Source of the DNA: an uncultured Clostridia bacterium
Lineage (GTDB): Bacteria > Bacillota > Clostridia > Oscillospirales > Acutalibacteraceae
DNA: 5,454 nt
Direction of reading: 5' to 3'
NCBI GenBank assembly: GCA_945875045.1
Contig: CAMCIX010000126.1
Location: forward strand, 1 to 5,454
A program made the position numbers and the translations under genes. Position 1 is the first letter of the stretch, and each line of letters starts with the position of its first letter. The notes below the pieces were generated by a model. That model was not told where the DNA came from, did not search any database, and worked only from the letters and a program-made list of their open reading frames with translations. Shown in pieces: positions 5,031-5,454 of the stretch.

Positions 5031-5301
5031 AATTGTTTGGTTTATGTAATTCCTCAAGGTCTGCAACGCGGTGATTCGCAACTCTTATTTGCTCCTCAAT
5101 AACAGGTATTCGCCGCGCAAACTCGTTATGCATACGAACCTCGCGCGTCAGCTCGCTTATGCGCTCATCTGTCACCGCCTGGGCGGTTTTTATGTCGTTT
5201 TGCATTTTACTGTTGGCACGACTGTTGGTTATCATCACCCCAACAAGCGAAAGCAAACCCACAACCACCGCCGCCCCTGCCGATATTAACGCCTCGGTCA
5301 T
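5029..5301 (-). CDS. Small membrane-anchored coiled-coil phage protein (lysis cassette, XhlA-like)
   Basis: This 90-residue protein has an N-terminal hydrophobic helix at about 5-25 (ALISAGAAVVVGLLSLVGVM), then a charged helical stretch from about 33 to 86 with heptad-like spacing (MQNDIKTAQ, ERISELTREV, IEEQIRVANHRVADLEEL). The end of this part, HNEFARRIPVIEEQIRVANH, recalls small proteins found just upstream of holins and endolysins in many Firmicutes phages, some called hemolysin XhlA-like. The likely role is a membrane-bound helper of the holin; the exact function is not established and the family link is from memory of the pattern. An AGAGGTGA site 7 nt before the ATG supports the start. 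It is the first gene of the three-gene lysis operon and ends 11 nt before the amidase. Start and topology (helix in the membrane, coiled coil on one side) are inferred. Confidence 0.75.
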   Translation of the reverse strand: MTEALISAGAAVVVGLLSLVGVMITNSRANSKMQNDIKTAQAVTDERISELTREVRMHNEFARRIPVIEEQIRVANHRVADLEELHKPNN

Positions 5302-5308
5302 TATTTCG

Positions 5309-5316
5309 TCACCTCT
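5309..5316 (-). promoter_or_regulatory. Ribosome binding site of the coiled-coil lysis gene
   Basis: AGAGGTGA on the minus strand lies 7 nt upstream of the ATG at 5301 and supports that start. Confidence 0.7.
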
Positions 5317-5355
5317 TTACTCAGTCGATCTGAAGAAAAAGCTTTCTTTCACCCT

Positions 5356-5384
5356 AATAAAGTAAAAATCACGGAATTTGTAAA
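5356..5384 (-). promoter_or_regulatory. Candidate sigma-A promoter of the lysis operon
   Basis: On the minus strand TTTACA (5384-5379) is followed after exactly 17 nt by TTTATT (5361-5356), matching the -35 at 5 of 6 and the -10 at 4 of 6 positions. The start would fall near 5349, about 50 nt before the first lysis gene. Its position just after a strong terminator makes an independent promoter sensible, but phage late genes are often read from far upstream. Confidence 0.4.
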
Positions 5385-5395
5385 CCTGTTTTTTT

Positions 5396-5453
5396 AAAAA
5401 ATATATAGGCTGGCGAGAGTCAAACCGTAACGGGTTCGACTCTCGCCAGCCTA
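5396..5453 (-). terminator. Very stable intrinsic terminator upstream of the lysis operon
   Basis: A 16-bp perfect stem (5406-5421 with 5438-5453) continues past one position into four further pairs (5423-5426 with 5433-5436) and a 6-nt loop. The odd position (5422/5437) is A opposite C on the + strand but becomes a G:U pair in a minus-strand transcript, so the RNA stem is continuous over 21 pairs. TATATTTTTT follows on the minus strand only. It probably ends the transcript of a phage gene, such as a tail gene, lying beyond the right edge. Confidence 0.8.
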
Positions 5454-5454
5454 A

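Noticed and set aside
4767..5365. Several plus-strand frames opposite the amidase and coiled-coil genes
   Set aside because: They overlap well-supported minus-strand genes, lack ribosome sites and show no recognisable domains.
5406..5454. Partial tRNA or tmRNA gene at the right edge
   Set aside because: The TTCGACT loop-like stretch is not flanked by a pairing T stem (ACGGG against CTCGC does not pair), and the region folds instead into one long hairpin followed by T residues on the minus strand.

Overview
The window looks like chromosomal DNA of an anaerobic, low-to-mid GC Gram-positive bacterium, most likely a gut Clostridia (Oscillospirales/Ruminococcaceae-like). The reasons are the strong AGGAGG-type ribosome binding sites, a clostridial-style citrate synthase, a tRNA-Ala with a CGC anticodon and encoded CCA, intergenic GTAGGGAC-type repeats of the kind I recall from such genomes, and a Firmicutes-phage lysis cassette with an r1t-type holin. 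The taxonomic call is an inference from style, not from a marker gene.

Left part (1-3422, + strand, host genes). A complete citrate synthase gene (20-1405) is followed by a gap of about 490 bp before the next start codon. This gap holds four copies, in both orientations, of a GTAGGGAC-type repeat, an A/T-only repetitive tract, and a promoter/hairpin region just ahead of yifB. The yifB/comM-family AAA+ ATPase gene (1896-3422) follows. It stands alone, without the dprA or topA partner often found beside it in Firmicutes.

Middle (3423-3879). A tRNA-Ala(CGC) at 3488-3563 carries the G3:U70 alanine identity pair. Two successive + strand intrinsic terminators follow, the second lying between two imperfect 28-nt direct repeats. 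No gene is credible between the tRNA and 3880.

Right part (3835-5454, - strand, prophage lysis end). Read on the minus strand the order is: a very stable hairpin terminator at the window edge, a candidate promoter, a 90-residue membrane-anchored coiled-coil protein, an N-acetylmuramoyl-L-alanine amidase (endolysin) with three 42-residue wall-binding repeats, a 70-residue r1t-like holin, and a terminator. The three genes are tightly packed (gaps of 11 and 13 nt, with stop codons overlapping the next Shine-Dalgarno) and form a lysis operon: the holin permeabilises the membrane, the amidase cuts peptidoglycan, and the coiled-coil protein probably assists at the membrane. The rest of the phage would lie beyond the right edge. 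The 3' end of the tRNA faces this phage end, so the tRNA is a candidate attachment site, but no att duplication can be seen within the window.

I do not see a wholly new system. The items most worth a second look are the possible prophage/tRNA junction, the repeat-rich yifB upstream region, the paired repeats around the double terminator, and the long stem at the right edge that is better paired as minus-strand RNA than as DNA.
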